A DNA stretch of 64,000 nt from Paenibacillus dakarensis (GTDB lineage Bacteria > Bacillota > Bacilli > Paenibacillales > Paenibacillaceae). The position numbers were made by a program, and so were the translations under genes. The stretch is taken from NCBI RefSeq assembly GCF_001373415.1, contig NZ_CDSE01000009.1, positions 1 through 64,000 of the forward strand, in the 5' to 3' direction. The notes below the pieces were generated by a model that had not been told where the DNA came from, did not search any database, and was given only the letters and a program-made list of their open reading frames with translations. Below, piece by piece: positions 23,672-32,520 of the stretch (position 1 is the stretch's first letter; each line of letters starts with the position of its first letter).

Positions 23672-25450
23672 ATGTCAATCGCATGGGTAAATAATCGCTG
23701 GCTCAAGCGGCCGGAACGCGAGGCGGAAATTCACCGGTTAAGGACGCTGAGAGACGCAATATACGACGAGGAGGCGGGCACCTTTAAGATTGACATAACG
23801 CTGCTCCCTCCGGATGATCTGCGTATTATTGACGAACAAATGTCCGAACTCGAACGCCTGGAACGTATAAATAACGCCGAGAATGATCTACTCTACTTTT
23901 GTTACGAATATTTCGGCGACTACTATAACGCGGATAACGACGGCAACTGGATACCGATAGAAATCGAACACGCGCCGCAGTTCCACCGCGAGATATGCGA
24001 AATCATGAACGGAGTCACTAACGATAAGGTTGCGGTGGCGGCGCCGCGTTCACACGCAAAGTCATCGTTCTTGTCGAAAGGTAATCCGCTGCATGAAATC
24101 GTATATAGGCGCCGCAAATACGTAATCATTATATCGGAGACGCCAACGGTAGCGACCGGTAACCTCGATTGGCTGGCGCTGCAACTCAAGTCTAACGCTA
24201 AATTGCGCGCGGACTTTGGACCGCTATTATCCGTTAAGCAGCAGGAAAATCCGAAGGATAACAGTTCGGAATTTATCGCATGGGAACCGCGAGAGGGCGG
24301 CGGTCAGCGACTACTTGCGCGAGTAGAAGCGGCATCAACGGGACAGGCGCTTCGTGGACGTAACTGGAACGGCGTGCGGCCGGACTTGATTATATGCGAT
24401 GATCTCGAAGGTAAAAAGAATACGAATACGGATCTACTGCGCCAGGAAATGCGCGATTGGTTTACGCAAGTAGTCGTACCACTCGGCGATCCGGCCGGCA
24501 AGAAGACCGCGCTAATCTACATGGGAACGATGGTTCACCACGATTCCTTACTGCGCTACGTAATGGAAAGCCGCTCGGACTTTAAGACGCGGTTATTTCG
24601 CGCCGTTATCCAGTGGCCGGCGCGTATGGATTTGTGGGAAGAATGCCGCCAGGTATATACCGACCGCGATAATCCTGACCGTGCCGAAGCTGCGGAAGAG
24701 TTCTATCACGCAAATAAGGCGGAAATGGACGGCGGCTCGATCGTATTGTGGCCGGAAGTGCAGCCGTTATGGACGCTAATGACGTGGAAATGGAACAACG
24801 GTTCGAAGGCGTTTAACACGGAGTATATGAATAATCCGGTTGACGAGGAAAACATGATATTCAATCCGGCGAACTTTACGTATTGGGACGATAAAGTGCG
24901 CGAGATTATAAACGAATACCCGCGGCGCAACCATGACGAATACGAAATATCGCTCGGCGTCGACTTCGCACTCGGTAAGACTCGCGGAGACTATTCCGCA
25001 ATTACCGTCGCGGCCAAGCACCGCAAGACCGGAACAATTTACGTTATCGACTCGTACGGTGAGCGCATCCATCCGGACAAGTTTATCGCAGTCATAACGG
25101 AAAAAGTACTTCGCTGGCAGCCGGACATTATCGCGGCCGAGGCGCAAGCGGCGCAGGAGTTCTTCGTCGATACGTTGGCGAAGGAATTGGCGCGCGTAGG
25201 ATATCCGGCACATTCACGATTGAAGAAGGTACATCAGCGGTCGCGTAAAGAGATGCGTATCGAAATGTTGTTACCGCTAATAGAAAGCAAGGAATTACAG
25301 TTTAGCCGCAAACACGCGCTATTACTCGAACAGTTCGAATTATACGGAACAGGAACGCACGATGATCTGCCCGATAGCTGCGAAATGGCCGTATCCGCGC
25401 TGAAACAGATGACGGTAACGGTACGCAACACACGCAAACGAACACGATAA
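23672..25450 (+). CDS. terL: Terminase large subunit
   Basis: ATP-driven DNA-packaging motor with headful or cos nuclease. The ATPase domain shows a Walker A-like VAAPRSHAKSSF (residues 122-133), Walker B DLIICDDLEG near residue 245 and a motif III region LIYMGTMVHHDSLL. The C-terminal RNase H-like nuclease has SLGVDFALGKTRGDYSAI (first Asp) and later acidic residues (IAAEAQAAQEFF and HDDLPDSCEM). Length 592 aa is normal. First gene of the long late operon running to about 44.1 kb. Confidence 0.92.
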   Translation: MSIAWVNNRWLKRPEREAEIHRLRTLRDAIYDEEAGTFKIDITLLPPDDLRIIDEQMSELERLERINNAENDLLYFCYEYFGDYYNADNDGNWIPIEIEHAPQFHREICEIMNGVTNDKVAVAAPRSHAKSSFLSKGNPLHEIVYRRRKYVIIISETPTVATGNLDWLALQLKSNAKLRADFGPLLSVKQQENPKDNSSEFIAWEPREGGGQRLLARVEAASTGQALRGRNWNGVRPDLIICDDLEGKKNTNTDLLRQEMRDWFTQVVVPLGDPAGKKTALIYMGTMVHHDSLLRYVMESRSDFKTRLFRAVIQWPARMDLWEECRQVYTDRDNPDRAEAAEEFYHANKAEMDGGSIVLWPEVQPLWTLMTWKWNNGSKAFNTEYMNNPVDEENMIFNPANFTYWDDKVREIINEYPRRNHDEYEISLGVDFALGKTRGDYSAITVAAKHRKTGTIYVIDSYGERIHPDKFIAVITEKVLRWQPDIIAAEAQAAQEFFVDTLAKELARVGYPAHSRLKKVHQRSRKEMRIEMLLPLIESKELQFSRKHALLLEQFELYGTGTHDDLPDSCEMAVSALKQMTVTVRNTRKRTR

Positions 25451-25471
25451 CCCAACGAAAGGAGGACGCAC

Positions 25472-26983
25472 ATGTTAACGAAATTTATACCGTACTCGAC
25501 GATAAGCCAAGACGTATACGAGCGCTTAATATTCTCTCCGCTGCAGCAAGCGTTAGGCGCTACGACGTGGCAACGGATTAACCGCCAATTACGCGATTAC
25601 GAGTATTACGGCGGCAAGCAACACGTTAATCCGGAAACGGGCCAGCTCGTAACTGCGGAAGATATGCCGCGACCGCCCGGACTCGATTACGATCCGACGC
25701 GATTCCCGACGAACTATTTTAAATCGTTTATCGATAAAAAAGCGCGCTGGCTAATGGGCGGACAGCACGGCATAAACGTACCGACTCCGCAAGAGCCGAC
25801 GCCGGAACAAGCGCAAATGGCGTCCGCATATGAGGCGCTTCTTTACCAGTTGTGGCGCGAGAATAAGATGCGCACGGCATTAACGCGAGCAGCACGCGAT
25901 TACCTTATCGCACGCCGAGTCGTATGTAAAATCGTATTCGACGTAAATAGCGGTAAACTCCGGTGGGTATGGCGTCCTGATGCGGAGTTTGTGCCGGAGT
26001 ACTCTGACGCAGACGCAACGTTAATGAACGGTGGACACTTTATAACACAAATCGAAGAAGACGGGCGTACGCTCATCCACAAGGAATCGTTTACGCTCGA
26101 AAATGGCGTCTGCTATTACGATGACGGAATTTACAACGAGGCACTCGAAAGGTTAGACAAGAATGAGGACGGATCTAAAAAGAAACCTATACCGATGGGC
26201 CTCGACTTCCTACCGATCGTAACGTTCGCGGTGCCAGGACTTTCCGGTGAGGAAATGGATACGTCCGAAATCGAAGCGATGCGCGCCGTTACCGACCGTT
26301 TGAACGCGATGAATGAAGACGCAGCCGATTCGCTTAAATTCGAAATGTTCGCAATGACGGCCTTTTTAAATGTACCGCCGGGAACAGCCGATAAGGTGCA
26401 AATCGCACCAGGCGCAAGTCTCGAAGTTGTTGCGGGACACAATAGCGACGTTAAACCGGACGTCAAACGGATTGAGGGAACGTTCTCGTGGTCGGCGGCA
26501 TTTGACGCGCAGTATTCGCGTTTGAAGGCGGCATTACACGAAATCACTTCGTTACCTAACGTTGTGCCGCAGGAACTTAACTTCGGCGGATTAAATGGCG
26601 ATGCGCTACACGTATTGTTCCAGTCGATTATCCAGGAGACGGAAGAGCACTGGTTAGAGTGGCAGGACGGACTCCAAGAGCTTCACGAAAAGTCTATACG
26701 TTATCTACAGGCGCGGGCTAATCGCGCTGTTTTTGCGTACGACAAAACGGTTATACGCTCGATTACCGACTACACTAACGAAATTAAATTTGTGCTTCCA
26801 TTGCCGGACAACCGCGCATCACTCGTCGAATTGTTATCGCTGGAAACCGCGAATGGATTCGAATCTATCGCGGGCGCAATGCGTAGGCTCGGCGTTGAAA
26901 ATGTCGCCGCTAAGAAGGCGGAAATATCCGAAGAAACAGCGGCAAACAGAGCCGTAACCGATCCGTATCAATCTGCGGAATAA
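25472..26983 (+). CDS. Portal protein, SPP1 gp6-like
   Basis: 503 residues. Features of the SPP1 gp6/Phage_prot_Gp6 family: an early YYGGKQ segment, NYFKSFIDKKARWLMGG, LDFLPIVTFAVPGLSGEEMDTSEIE (read in parts), and a C-terminal LNGDALHVLFQSIIQETEEHW. It forms the dodecameric portal through which DNA enters and leaves the head. ATG start behind AAAGGAGG; 21 bases after terL. Confidence 0.85.
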   Translation: MLTKFIPYSTISQDVYERLIFSPLQQALGATTWQRINRQLRDYEYYGGKQHVNPETGQLVTAEDMPRPPGLDYDPTRFPTNYFKSFIDKKARWLMGGQHGINVPTPQEPTPEQAQMASAYEALLYQLWRENKMRTALTRAARDYLIARRVVCKIVFDVNSGKLRWVWRPDAEFVPEYSDADATLMNGGHFITQIEEDGRTLIHKESFTLENGVCYYDDGIYNEALERLDKNEDGSKKKPIPMGLDFLPIVTFAVPGLSGEEMDTSEIEAMRAVTDRLNAMNEDAADSLKFEMFAMTAFLNVPPGTADKVQIAPGASLEVVAGHNSDVKPDVKRIEGTFSWSAAFDAQYSRLKAALHEITSLPNVVPQELNFGGLNGDALHVLFQSIIQETEEHWLEWQDGLQELHEKSIRYLQARANRAVFAYDKTVIRSITDYTNEIKFVLPLPDNRASLVELLSLETANGFESIAGAMRRLGVENVAAKKAEISEETAANRAVTDPYQSAE

Positions 26984-27064
26984 TGTCCGCACGACCGACG
27001 TCACGTCGTTAAACTGACGGTCATTTAACGCTATAGTCGACGGACTTTAAACGGAGGTATTGCG

Positions 27065-27628
27065 ATGAAACAACGATTTAGATTGCCGCTAAACTTACAA
27101 CTATTTGGCGAAGGAGATCCGGCGGACACTGATACGCAAGACACACCGCCTAAGAAAGTCGAGCTTACACCGGAACAGCAGGCGGCGGTTGATGCGCTAA
27201 TTAAAGACCGATTATCGCGCCAAAAAAAGAAGTTCGACGACGAAAAGACCGCGGCACAAGCGGAAGCCGAACGTAAGGAACGCGAGAAAAACGAGGAATA
27301 CAAAGCGCTGTACGAAAGCGCACAGGCGGAACTCGACCGCGCTCGCTCCGAAGCAAAGACGGCCGCACTAAACGCCACGAAAACGCAATTACTCGTCGAG
27401 GCCGGTTATTCAGCGGAACAACTAGCTCGCGTTAGTAAGTACGTTGTTGGCGAAGACGAGGAAGCGATTAAGGCGAGTATTGACGAAGTAATCGCGGACA
27501 TGCCACCGAAGTCAGGCGGAATTGATCCGAATTTAAATAACGGAGGGCGGCCGCCAGTTAAGACGTACGATCCGAAAGCCGCGGTAAAAGAACGTCTCGA
27601 CCGCCTTAAACAGTCCGGCAAACGCTGA
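27065..27628 (+). CDS. Capsid scaffolding protein (DUF4355/gp20-like)
   Basis: 187 residues: N-terminal RLPLNLQLFGE, the short leader typical of Firmicute phage scaffolds, then a long Lys/Glu/Ala coiled coil (about residues 25-115, KAEAERKEREKNEEYKAL-like) and a C-terminal basic tail LDRLKQSGKR that would bind capsid protein. Gene order portal-scaffold-decoration-capsid agrees. ATG behind GGAGG. Confidence 0.82.
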   Translation: MKQRFRLPLNLQLFGEGDPADTDTQDTPPKKVELTPEQQAAVDALIKDRLSRQKKKFDDEKTAAQAEAERKEREKNEEYKALYESAQAELDRARSEAKTAALNATKTQLLVEAGYSAEQLARVSKYVVGEDEEAIKASIDEVIADMPPKSGGIDPNLNNGGRPPVKTYDPKAAVKERLDRLKQSGKR

Positions 27629-27644
27629 GAGGAGGTGAGACAGA

Positions 27645-27992
27645 ATGGCGAAAGATATTTACGCAAGATCCGTTGCGCATAAGGCGCTAGAAATTGCGGA
27701 AGATGCAGGCGGAGGCCCTAGCACCGTTACATGGGCGGACGTTACCGGCAAGCCTACGACATTCGCGCCGGCTACACATAACCAAGCGTTTACAACGATT
27801 ACAGGCACCGCAACGGAAGCGCAGATTCCGACGTTGGCACAGTCGAAAATTACGAATCTGACGGCGGACTTGGGCGGTAAGATTGCGAAGTCATCCGTTA
27901 ATGGCGTAACGCCAATCACTGATCCGGCGACGGCTACTGCGCAGGATATCGCGACAAAGTTAAATGCGCTCATTGCGGCGCTCAAGGCTTAA
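27645..27992 (+). CDS. Phage head fibre-like protein
   Basis: 115 residues starting MAKDIYARSVAHKAL. The middle is WADVTGKPTTFAPATHNQ, a motif shared by head or tail fibre proteins, and the C-terminus is AQDIATKLNALIAALKA, as in the Phage_fiber_2/head fibre family of Bacillus phages. Placed between scaffold and decoration genes, which supports a head-surface role. Confidence 0.65.
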   Translation: MAKDIYARSVAHKALEIAEDAGGGPSTVTWADVTGKPTTFAPATHNQAFTTITGTATEAQIPTLAQSKITNLTADLGGKIAKSSVNGVTPITDPATATAQDIATKLNALIAALKA

Positions 27993-28017
27993 ACCAAAAA
28001 TAAGAGGAGTGAAATAA

Positions 28018-28392
28018 ATGCCAGCTTACACACCTAAATTTACCGAGACTCCATTTGTCGGCGGTAAAAATATTCTCGCAAGTGAACATCTGCAATTTAT
28101 CGAGGGCGGCGCAACACTGGACGGCACTAAGTTTCCGGCAGGCAAAATCGAACTCGGTACGCTGATTGCGCGCAATACTACTTCGGGTAAGTTCGAAAAA
28201 TTCACGACAGCAACCGGATTTGATAACTTCGGTATTTTGAATATCGACGCTATCTCTGACGGTAAGAACGATTTGATCGTCGGTGAGGTTATCGTTCGCG
28301 GTTCCGTTTACGAGGCAAAATTACCTACTAATGCCGCACTTACTGCATTCAAAACCGCTAATCCAATGATTCGCTTCGTTAAGCACATCTAA
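28018..28392 (+). CDS. Head decoration protein
   Basis: 124 residues, beta-rich, with ILASEHLQFIEGGATLDG and KIELGTLIARNTTSGKFE, like capsid cement/decoration proteins (lambda gpD-like family of Firmicute phages) that stabilise the expanded head. It lies immediately upstream of the capsid gene and is followed by a terminator, perhaps tuning its dose relative to capsid. Confidence 0.7.
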   Translation: MPAYTPKFTETPFVGGKNILASEHLQFIEGGATLDGTKFPAGKIELGTLIARNTTSGKFEKFTTATGFDNFGILNIDAISDGKNDLIVGEVIVRGSVYEAKLPTNAALTAFKTANPMIRFVKHI

Positions 28393-28408
28393 TATAAGGA
28401 ACAAGTAG

Positions 28409-28438
28409 AGGCGCCCCAAATACGGAGGCGTCTTTTTT
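28409..28438 (+). terminator. Terminator between decoration and capsid genes
   Basis: AGGCGCC (28409-28415) pairs with GGCGTCT (28427-28433), followed by six Ts. Internal to the late operon, so capsid expression needs read-through or its own promoter. Confidence 0.7.
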
Positions 28439-28467
28439 GTATCCAAAAATAAGGGAGAGATATATAA

Positions 28468-29484
28468 ATGGCAGGAATTACACATTTAGAGGCTTTTACT
28501 GAGCCGCAATTGCGCGGCCTAGTTGACGTTACAGTAGAGGAGCGCGTACCAACACTGGCGGACCGTTTTATGCCGGATGACCGCGTATTCTCAACGACAT
28601 TTGCATATGACGTTATTAAGAAATCGAAGCACATCGCAGCTATGATCGGATACGGCGCAGAGCCTCCGGTTGTTGACCGTGACGCAGTAGCGTCCAAAAT
28701 GGGCGAACTGGCGAAGATGGGTCTGAAATACATCGCAACGGAAGAAGAACTTCTCGCACTGAATCAAGCACGCTCCGACTCCGAGAAATCCGCGATGATC
28801 GACAAGTTGACAATACAAGCCGAGGATCTCGTTAAAGCACTGCAGCTCCGCGTAGACGTTTCCAAAATGGAAGCAATCGCTAAAGGTACGTTCACATACA
28901 ACAAAAACGGCGTAAAAATTACGGTTGATTACGGTATCCCGGCGGAACATAAAGTCGCATTGTCTTCGTCTGACGATTGGAAGAGCGCAGATCATGACGT
29001 AATCGGCGATTTGCTCGATTGGGCCGCAACTTACGAAGCTACTAACGGTAAGCAACCGGACGTTATCCTGATGTCTCGCGAAACTCAAGCGTTGCTCCTG
29101 AAGAACTCCGTAATTGTTGCGGAAGCTGGTCGTTCTATCAATTCCGGCCGCGTATCTACCGCTGAATTAAACAGCGTACTCGGTGGTTACGGATTGCCGC
29201 CGGTTGAAGTCGTATCTAACCGCAAGGTTACCGTTAAAGACATCTATACAGGCAACGACGAAGTTATCGAATTTATGCCGGTTAACCGCGTAGTATTTGC
29301 GTCTGCTGGCGTAGGTAATTTCGTTTACGGCCCAACGGTGGAAAACAACTATCAGCCAGGCATTGATCTTCGCGCTTACGATAAATTCGAGCCAATCGAA
29401 TCCGTTATCCGTGTAGCAGCCGCCGGCTTCCCGGTTGTTGAAGCGCCAGCACTGCTCTTCCACGCTGACGTCTACACTCCGTAA
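28468..29484 (+). CDS. Major capsid protein (lambda gpE-like)
   Basis: 338 residues. The start MAGITHLEAFTEPQLRG, the segment LADRFMPDDRVFSTTFAYDV, and the C-terminal half with DVILMSRETQALLL, GGYGLPPVEVV and PVNRVVFASAGVGNFVYGPT match the Phage_cap_E family with HK97 fold. Codon use is more host-like (more CTG, GCA and CGC balance) than in neighbours, as often seen in highly expressed capsid genes. ATG behind AGGGAGAG. Confidence 0.88.
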   Translation: MAGITHLEAFTEPQLRGLVDVTVEERVPTLADRFMPDDRVFSTTFAYDVIKKSKHIAAMIGYGAEPPVVDRDAVASKMGELAKMGLKYIATEEELLALNQARSDSEKSAMIDKLTIQAEDLVKALQLRVDVSKMEAIAKGTFTYNKNGVKITVDYGIPAEHKVALSSSDDWKSADHDVIGDLLDWAATYEATNGKQPDVILMSRETQALLLKNSVIVAEAGRSINSGRVSTAELNSVLGGYGLPPVEVVSNRKVTVKDIYTGNDEVIEFMPVNRVVFASAGVGNFVYGPTVENNYQPGIDLRAYDKFEPIESVIRVAAAGFPVVEAPALLFHADVYTP

Positions 29485-29690
29485 TGTCCGCGAAAGTTAA
29501 GATCGAAGTCCTCGACGCAGTAGTCGATGGGCAAGGAAAGGGCGCGGTACTCGACGTGGAAGCGAAGACCGCGCAACACCTCGCCAATATCGGTTATGTG
29601 CGCATCTTGGACGAAGGAAAAACGGAGCAGAAAGCGGACGAGTCCGATGATAAACCGGAGTCTAAGCCTGCGAAATCCAAACGTAAATAA
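29484..29690 (+). CDS. Small head protein with charged tail
   Basis: 68 residues; ATG overlaps the capsid TAA. The first 45 residues (VKIEVLDAVVDGQGKGAVLD, then KTAQHLANIGYVRIL) resemble small head-associated proteins encoded after gpE-like capsids in Firmicute phages. The rest is an acidic-then-basic tail (ESKPAKSKRK). Function not established. Confidence 0.55.
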   Translation: MSAKVKIEVLDAVVDGQGKGAVLDVEAKTAQHLANIGYVRILDEGKTEQKADESDDKPESKPAKSKRK

Positions 29691-29706
29691 GGAGGCGGCG
29701 GTATAT

Positions 29707-30132
29707 ATGGCGAACTATCCGCAATTAATCGAGCGCCTGACCGCACGTTTTCGTCAAGTGCCGGGCGTAGAACCGGCGGACATCGAGGCGTGGTTAGCCG
29801 AAGCGCTCTATCAATACGGATATGCGCCGATGACCGCCTTCGATGTAGATAACGAGGAAGCAGCGTTATTACTCTTACTCGCGCAGATACACGGCGCCCG
29901 CGCTATTGCGTTTTCAGTCGCGCATTACTTTAAGTATACGGACGGAGAAGAAGCGGTCGATAAGACGATGGTCGCCGATCAATATCGCAAAATTGCCGCC
30001 GACCTAGCGCTTGAGTATGAACGCGAAAAAGGCGTAATCGATGCGCGTAAGGGCGGATCAACGTTTAAGGTAGCGCGCCGAATTGACCGTGATTATGAAG
30101 TGCCGCCGCGTTACGGGTGGTGGCGTCTGTGA
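29707..30132 (+). CDS. Head-tail connector (adaptor) protein
   Basis: 141 residues, mainly helical: IERLTARFRQVPGVEPADIEAWLAEAL at the N-terminus and DQYRKIAADLALEYEREKGV near the C-terminus, ending with DYEVPPRYGWWRL. It has the size, helical character and location of gp15/gp6-like adaptors that bind below the portal. Start is ATG 29707 behind GGAGGCGG; the longer frame upstream overlaps the previous gene out of frame and is rejected. Confidence 0.65.
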   Translation: MANYPQLIERLTARFRQVPGVEPADIEAWLAEALYQYGYAPMTAFDVDNEEAALLLLLAQIHGARAIAFSVAHYFKYTDGEEAVDKTMVADQYRKIAADLALEYEREKGVIDARKGGSTFKVARRIDRDYEVPPRYGWWRL

Positions 30133-30977
30133 CGGAAAACGAACGCAGATTAAACGAATTATTAACCGAACTCCATAACGATTATCTCGAAACATCCGCC
30201 GCCATGTCCGATAAGGTTGCGCGCGATGTCGCTAGTACACGCCTGCAGGTCGTGGATCTCGTAGAGGAATACGCGAATAAGGACGATACGATAAATCGAA
30301 CGCGCGTCAATACTCTACTCCGCGACTTGGAGGATATAGAACGCGAAATCCGCAGTATAACGGAATCATCGCTTAATCGCGCTATGGTAGACAGCGCAGA
30401 AATCGGATATGCCGACGCATTCACGGCGTTTCAGAAGGCGCTAGGCTTATCGGCTGATTTCGTGCTAACCGCTAAAGTTGCGGAGAGTGTCGTACTGCCG
30501 ACGTTAACGGGAAAATCGCCATCGCCGCGTAACTTGGCGCAATACTTGGCGCAACGTACGGGACCGGACGGCTTAACGCTGTCTGACCGCGTGTGGCAGT
30601 TTGCCGGCGAACAGCGTGCGGAAATGGGTAACGTACTTCGGCGCGGAATCATTCGCGGAGACACAACGGCGAAGATGGTCCGCGAGATAAGAGGCGTTTA
30701 CGAAACGGAGTCCTGGAAAGCGCGGAGGCTCGCGATAACGGAATCGAATACGGCATATAGGACCGCGATAGGTTATACGGCCGAGAAATCGAAATTCGTT
30801 AGCGCGCTCCGCCTAATACCGGGCCGCAAGCAATCGGAGAAATGCGTTAGTAAAGCGGCGGAAGATCGCCACGGATTAGGCGCGGGGATATTCCTTCCGT
30901 CGGACACCGATATTTTTTCGATACATCCGAATTGTACCGCTTATACGCAATACATCTTATCGGAGGAGGTGCGGTAG
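30129..30977 (+). CDS. Head morphogenesis protein, SPP1 gp7/Mu gpF-like
   Basis: 282 residues from GTG 30129 (GTGA overlap). The C-terminal half shows SWKARRLAITESNTAYRTA, then KCVSKAAEDRHGLGAG and HPNCTAYTQYIL, the Phage_Mu_F layout with conserved Thr-Glu and Cys/His residues. In SPP1 a few copies bind the portal and affect DNA delivery. In many phages it sits beside the portal gene; here it comes after the connector. Confidence 0.75.
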   Translation: MTENERRLNELLTELHNDYLETSAAMSDKVARDVASTRLQVVDLVEEYANKDDTINRTRVNTLLRDLEDIEREIRSITESSLNRAMVDSAEIGYADAFTAFQKALGLSADFVLTAKVAESVVLPTLTGKSPSPRNLAQYLAQRTGPDGLTLSDRVWQFAGEQRAEMGNVLRRGIIRGDTTAKMVREIRGVYETESWKARRLAITESNTAYRTAIGYTAEKSKFVSALRLIPGRKQSEKCVSKAAEDRHGLGAGIFLPSDTDIFSIHPNCTAYTQYILSEEVR

Positions 30978-31618
30978 TGTTAACGGACGCAGACGTGGCT
31001 TTTATACGCGCTAATCGGGCGGATATCAAACAGCACCGCACCGAACCGGTAACAATTGAACATACGGATGGAAGCCAAACGGTTGCCTACGCGATATGGG
31101 CGGAGCCGCGCGTCCCTAACGGAAGCCCCGTACGCGCATTCGGCGATTACACGTTTGACACGAACGATTATATGGCGTCGTTTGATCCGGATGTTGGCAT
31201 ATACACCGCGTTAAAAATATGGCGCAAAGGTAATCGGTACATTTTGACCGATATTGATGAGCGCGGACTCGGCGGATTAAATCGATATGAATGCCGCCTG
31301 ATGCTCGCGGTCACAGACGGTCAGATGATTACCGTTATACCGAGCGGAGTTGATGACGGATGGGGACAGCCGGTCGAGCTTCCGCCATTTACGCTCGATG
31401 CGTTTGTACAAGAGGAAACGCGGACAGTCGCGAACCAATACGGAGAGGAAGCGGTTGTACAGCTCCGCATTGTACTCGAAGGATTGGCGCAAGTTTCATA
31501 TCGGGATAAAGTCCGCTATGTAAACGAGATTGGCGTAGTGGTCGAGCGCGAGCCGACTCGTATCGTAGTTAAACGACGCGTTGACGGGACGCCTTTGGTA
31601 ACGGAGGTGTACGTGTAA
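30977..31618 (+). CDS. Head-tail joining / minor structural protein, 213 aa
   Basis: GTG start overlapping TAG (TAGTG), behind GGAGGAGGTG. The N-terminus VLTDADVAFIRANRADI, followed by beta-rich segments, resembles stopper or neck-protein candidates of Firmicute phages. Position between the gp7-like and HK97 gp10-like genes supports a neck role. Family not firmly recognised. Confidence 0.5.
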   Translation: MLTDADVAFIRANRADIKQHRTEPVTIEHTDGSQTVAYAIWAEPRVPNGSPVRAFGDYTFDTNDYMASFDPDVGIYTALKIWRKGNRYILTDIDERGLGGLNRYECRLMLAVTDGQMITVIPSGVDDGWGQPVELPPFTLDAFVQEETRTVANQYGEEAVVQLRIVLEGLAQVSYRDKVRYVNEIGVVVEREPTRIVVKRRVDGTPLVTEVYV

Positions 31619-32046
31619 TGGCGTCGTTTGATTTCGAAATGGACTTCAAGGCGTTCGAAAAGGCGCTAGACCGCGCGGAAGAAGCCGTTATCGAAGGCGC
31701 TATAAATGGCGTAAACGATGCGCTAGAATACTGGCAACTCAAGGCGACGAATCTCGCGCCAATCGGACGCTATAAAGGGCGCCGCGGCGGTAACTTGCGC
31801 GCACGTATCGACCATACAACGCCTAAAGTCGGATTAGATGGCATCAGCGGATCGGTCGTAGCGAATGCGTTTAATAACGGATTTAACTACGCGTATTATC
31901 TGCATAACAGTACGGGACTAAGCGCGCGTGAACCCGGCACGGTTCTCGATTTCCTCGAGCAGGCGAAGAACGATAGCGAATCGCGTATGCACCGCTTAAT
32001 TGAGGACGCAATCGAGGCGGAGTTGCGGCGAAAGGGGATGACGTAA
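31618..32046 (+). CDS. Tail completion protein, HK97 gp10-like
   Basis: 142 residues with DFKAFEKALDRAEEAVIEGAI, LKATNLAPIGRYKGRRGGNL and FNNGFNYAYYLHNS, matching the HK97 gp10/minor tail completion family (conserved P-x-x-TG/RRGG-L-R and YA-Y-H pattern). ATG overlaps the preceding TAA. Confidence 0.75.
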   Translation: MASFDFEMDFKAFEKALDRAEEAVIEGAINGVNDALEYWQLKATNLAPIGRYKGRRGGNLRARIDHTTPKVGLDGISGSVVANAFNNGFNYAYYLHNSTGLSAREPGTVLDFLEQAKNDSESRMHRLIEDAIEAELRRKGMT

Positions 32047-32047
32047 T

Positions 32048-32470
32048 TTGAGCGTAATTAACGACATGGTTGCGATTGAGGCGTATATCAAAGCGTTATT
32101 CCCGACCGCAACAACCGGCAAGCAAGATGTACCGGCACAACCGCCCGTTAACTCGTTTTATGTCCGCATGATTGACGAGGACCGCGAGACGGAAACGCGG
32201 TATCATTACCGAGTTGATCGCGCGTACCAAATCGTACACGTTGATAAGCGGCCGGATACGGTGCTGGCGAATATGGATGCGCTTAGTACGGCGATATATC
32301 AATCGGAGTTAATCGGACATATTCGCGTTAATGCGTTCTCGATATCGCAACCGGCGAAAACGGATAACGGATTGTTCGTGATTATCGGCGTGCTAGACAC
32401 AAGCGTAAGAGAGGCGCGAGTCCAGGCGCAATATCCGAAAATTAATAACGTTGGAATACGCAAAGTTTAG
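32048..32470 (+). CDS. Tail terminator-like protein
   Basis: 140 residues; TTG 32048 start. Sequence DMVAIEAYIKALFP, then YHYRVDRAYQIVHVDKR and IRVNAFSISQPAKTDNGLFVIIGVLD, is alpha/beta like tail terminators (lambda gpU/PBSX XkdJ position). A terminator follows before the sheath gene. Confidence 0.55.
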   Translation: MSVINDMVAIEAYIKALFPTATTGKQDVPAQPPVNSFYVRMIDEDRETETRYHYRVDRAYQIVHVDKRPDTVLANMDALSTAIYQSELIGHIRVNAFSISQPAKTDNGLFVIIGVLDTSVREARVQAQYPKINNVGIRKV

Positions 32471-32471
32471 C

Positions 32472-32499
32472 GGGCGTCCCGAAATGGGGCGCTCTTTTT
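32472..32499 (+). terminator. Rho-independent terminator before the sheath gene
   Basis: GGGCGTCCC (32472-32480) pairs over 9 bp with GGGGCGCTC (32486-32494; two G-U pairs), loop GAAAT, followed by TTTTTA. Confidence 0.75.
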
Positions 32500-32520
32500 A
32501 TATCCAAAGGAGGTTTAAAC